Source of the DNA: Thermoplasmata archaeon
GTDB taxonomy: Archaea; Thermoplasmatota; Thermoplasmata; Lutacidiplasmatales; UBA184
Assembly: GCA_022750355.1 (NCBI GenBank)
Contig: JAKIVW010000024.1
Span: 1 to 17,268 of the forward strand
DNA length: 17,268 nt
Direction of reading: 5' to 3'
Positions 17,101 through 17,268 of the stretch are shown here, piece by piece. How positions within the stretch are numbered: position 1 is the first letter of the stretch; every line of letters begins with the position of its first letter. Made by a program: the position numbers and the translations under genes. The notes beneath the pieces are model-generated. The model saw nothing but the letters and a program-made list of their open reading frames with translations, searched no databases and was not told the origin of the DNA.

Positions 17101-17268
17101 AGAGCTCCGTCCTGCCGGGCGGCTCGGTCCACATCACGGGAGCGACGCAGATCATCGCCGTCTTCTCGCCCGAGTACTTCGTCGGTGTCTCCTGGAGCAC
17201 CGGCGGTACGGTCAATCCCGGCTACGTCGGGTGGACCCACTCGGGTGTCTCCGAGATGCTGACCGCCA
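14127..17268 (+). CDS. Giant secreted propeller protein, paralogue of gene B, 3' end cut off (gene D)
   Basis: The frame stays open from the GTG at 14127 to the window edge, giving 1047 residues with no stop. The start is supported by GGGAGG six bases upstream and the GTGA overlap with gene C. A signal peptide (core about 15-32) and a long Pro/Ala/Ser linker lead to 'RGTFF' (about 111-115). Six Asp-box-like motifs begin near 182 (TTNNGSTW), 259 (SYDNGTTW), 324 (SNDSGATW), 401 (SVNNGSTL, Trp replaced), 478 (STNHGTTW) and 551 (STDGGGNF), matching the spacing in gene B. The first ETGLP-type domain starts at 633 and is followed by the Cys-bearing InlB-like variant (Cys730, 740, 773, 776, then 819 and 828). 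Two further ETGLP-type segments follow ('FQETGLPANTTW' and 'FGARGLPAG'), then the beginning of an InlB-like repeat at the edge. By analogy with B, about 400-450 residues and the membrane anchor lie beyond the window. Function unknown. Confidence 0.88.
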   Translation, partial: MNATAVRWTSARRQLPVGLVVLALAALFALSGFNPTGVTGAAHAIAPSSPAAALPTSSPVPALHPPTLPHSVAPSAASTSARAPTHGAPGAPAPGGSGAPPVAPPTLAASGRGTFFTSTSLPLPANASLAYPYGSPINDTTSPSIAVSAHGDAVLAYTAYTNESPCANSTPFAMTEIGLVATTNNGSTWSSPNYLGNPDCSAALNYTSAWQPSVAVLGNGTFAMAYVEYNASFGPYPDNLPDDVSPSAFYYDQVVISYSYDNGTTWTNPYAINSSVNLNLSYRSSLPELPVLAATGQTLYLLWENYTNPYFYYEPSVGLNMVVSNDSGATWGLPITFPVQVGLSFGEYYYADNNPSVVISPSGELFVAYTTNYSEATPPNCQLYACSNYYFDTLNVVVASSVNNGSTLHVHTVAHGVPWFDFYPGDSFVATAPQIAYDAASGRLYVAYLGMMFPTSCFTYPQSTGCYIDAPAPWISVSTNHGTTWSVPRAVSFILDNPYGGVYDLNADLGLAINATGAVFISELFQNDSVCVPFLFGGTTCGLDTEVMLISTDGGGNFTGPYTIATGNMGNEYWLGLTSTFATLAGNLTAIWANPSCPGFASYGYCYWGGGTGYVNITLSQEYTGTGVTVTFNETGLPTGLNWTATLSGNARSGPSGTNLTVSGVPAGPGQVWSANWLNTTYGHAFGVTLTPPSPGAITASTAIVATYDPYVLLNIFTVPPAQSGQPFACNPLSGFGDECGNQAIAPTAGAHWEPLYAPLIYNVTPGAWPGYCYLCYNYSFLSWTGSGLGSWNSTNPNGTSVLGGPVNETASFSFISTCSNFFGSVSCQNATYDYLFQETGLPANTTWAVTLGSQTEEGMQSSLLFTDGQGPYNFTIWSVPYNATLSWVGTPSYPSPITSLQGATETVHFLLVADSSLSSGVTFGARGLPAGVPSWGLLLNGTSYGVPLTNSTFVLPSGNYTLNATDVYGANDIGAYLSEFLVTPLAVNATQSSVLPGGSVHITGATQIIAVFSPEYFVGVSWSTGGTVNPGYVGWTHSGVSEMLTA

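Larger units (their letters stand above)
685..17268 (+). other. Tandem duplication of a two-gene surface-protein operon
   Basis: Promoter, A-type gene, 4-base overlap and B-type gene are repeated once, with the second unit about 9.05 kb downstream of the first (starts at 723 and 9778; second genes at 5093 and 14127). The unit cannot be traced past the right edge, so further copies may exist. All four proteins share the 'GxFF', propeller and stalk plan, so A-type and B-type genes probably arose from an older duplication and the pair was copied later. Confidence 0.85.

Noticed and set aside
1..17268. CRISPR array, tRNA, insertion sequence or attachment site
   Set aside because: No regularly spaced short repeats, cloverleaf-like sequence, transposase or flanking repeats were seen; the duplicated genes are diverged paralogues, not mobile-element copies.

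Overview
This window looks like a high-GC archaeon, most likely a member of the Thermoplasmatota from a non-extreme habitat. Three things point there. Two genes have a TATA-box promoter about 31 bases upstream of a start codon that appears to lie at the 5' end of the mRNA (leaderless). The proteins are giant secreted, Asn/Ser/Thr/Gly-rich molecules carrying 'ETGLPxGTxW' repeats, a repeat type I associate with Thermoplasmata surface proteins. Each complete one ends in a simple C-terminal membrane anchor rather than a cell-wall sorting signal. The lineage is an inference; no 16S rRNA or other marker gene is present.

Layout, all on the + strand. (1) Positions 1-653 hold the 3' part of a PaaA-like phenylacetyl-CoA epoxidase subunit, unrelated to the rest. 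(2) From 685 to the right edge there is a tandem duplication of a two-gene operon. Gene A (723-5096) and gene B (5093-9577) overlap by 4 bases. After 200 non-coding bases, gene C (9778-14130) and gene D (14127 to beyond the edge) repeat the plan with the same 4-base overlap. C is the paralogue of A, and D the paralogue of B. D is open at the right edge.

All four proteins share one architecture: a signal peptide, a Pro/Ser/Ala linker, a 'GxFF' motif, a sialidase-type beta-propeller marked by five or six Asp-box motifs, and a long stalk alternating ETGLP-type beta domains with InlB-like (GW...GP.TE.A.F) repeats. In A, B and C the stalk is followed by one C-terminal transmembrane helix and a short cytoplasmic tail. 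They are probably heavily N-glycosylated surface proteins that hold a propeller away from the cell, with A/B and C/D made as co-translated pairs. No enzymatic activity can be assigned.

Expression signals follow a rule in both copies. The first gene of each pair has a TATA box at a fixed distance and no Shine-Dalgarno sequence. The second has GGGAGG exactly six bases before its overlapping start. The first 51 bases of A and C are identical although the rest of the two genes differ at many synonymous sites. This is the most unexpected signal in the window. No tRNA, rRNA, CRISPR array or insertion sequence was seen.
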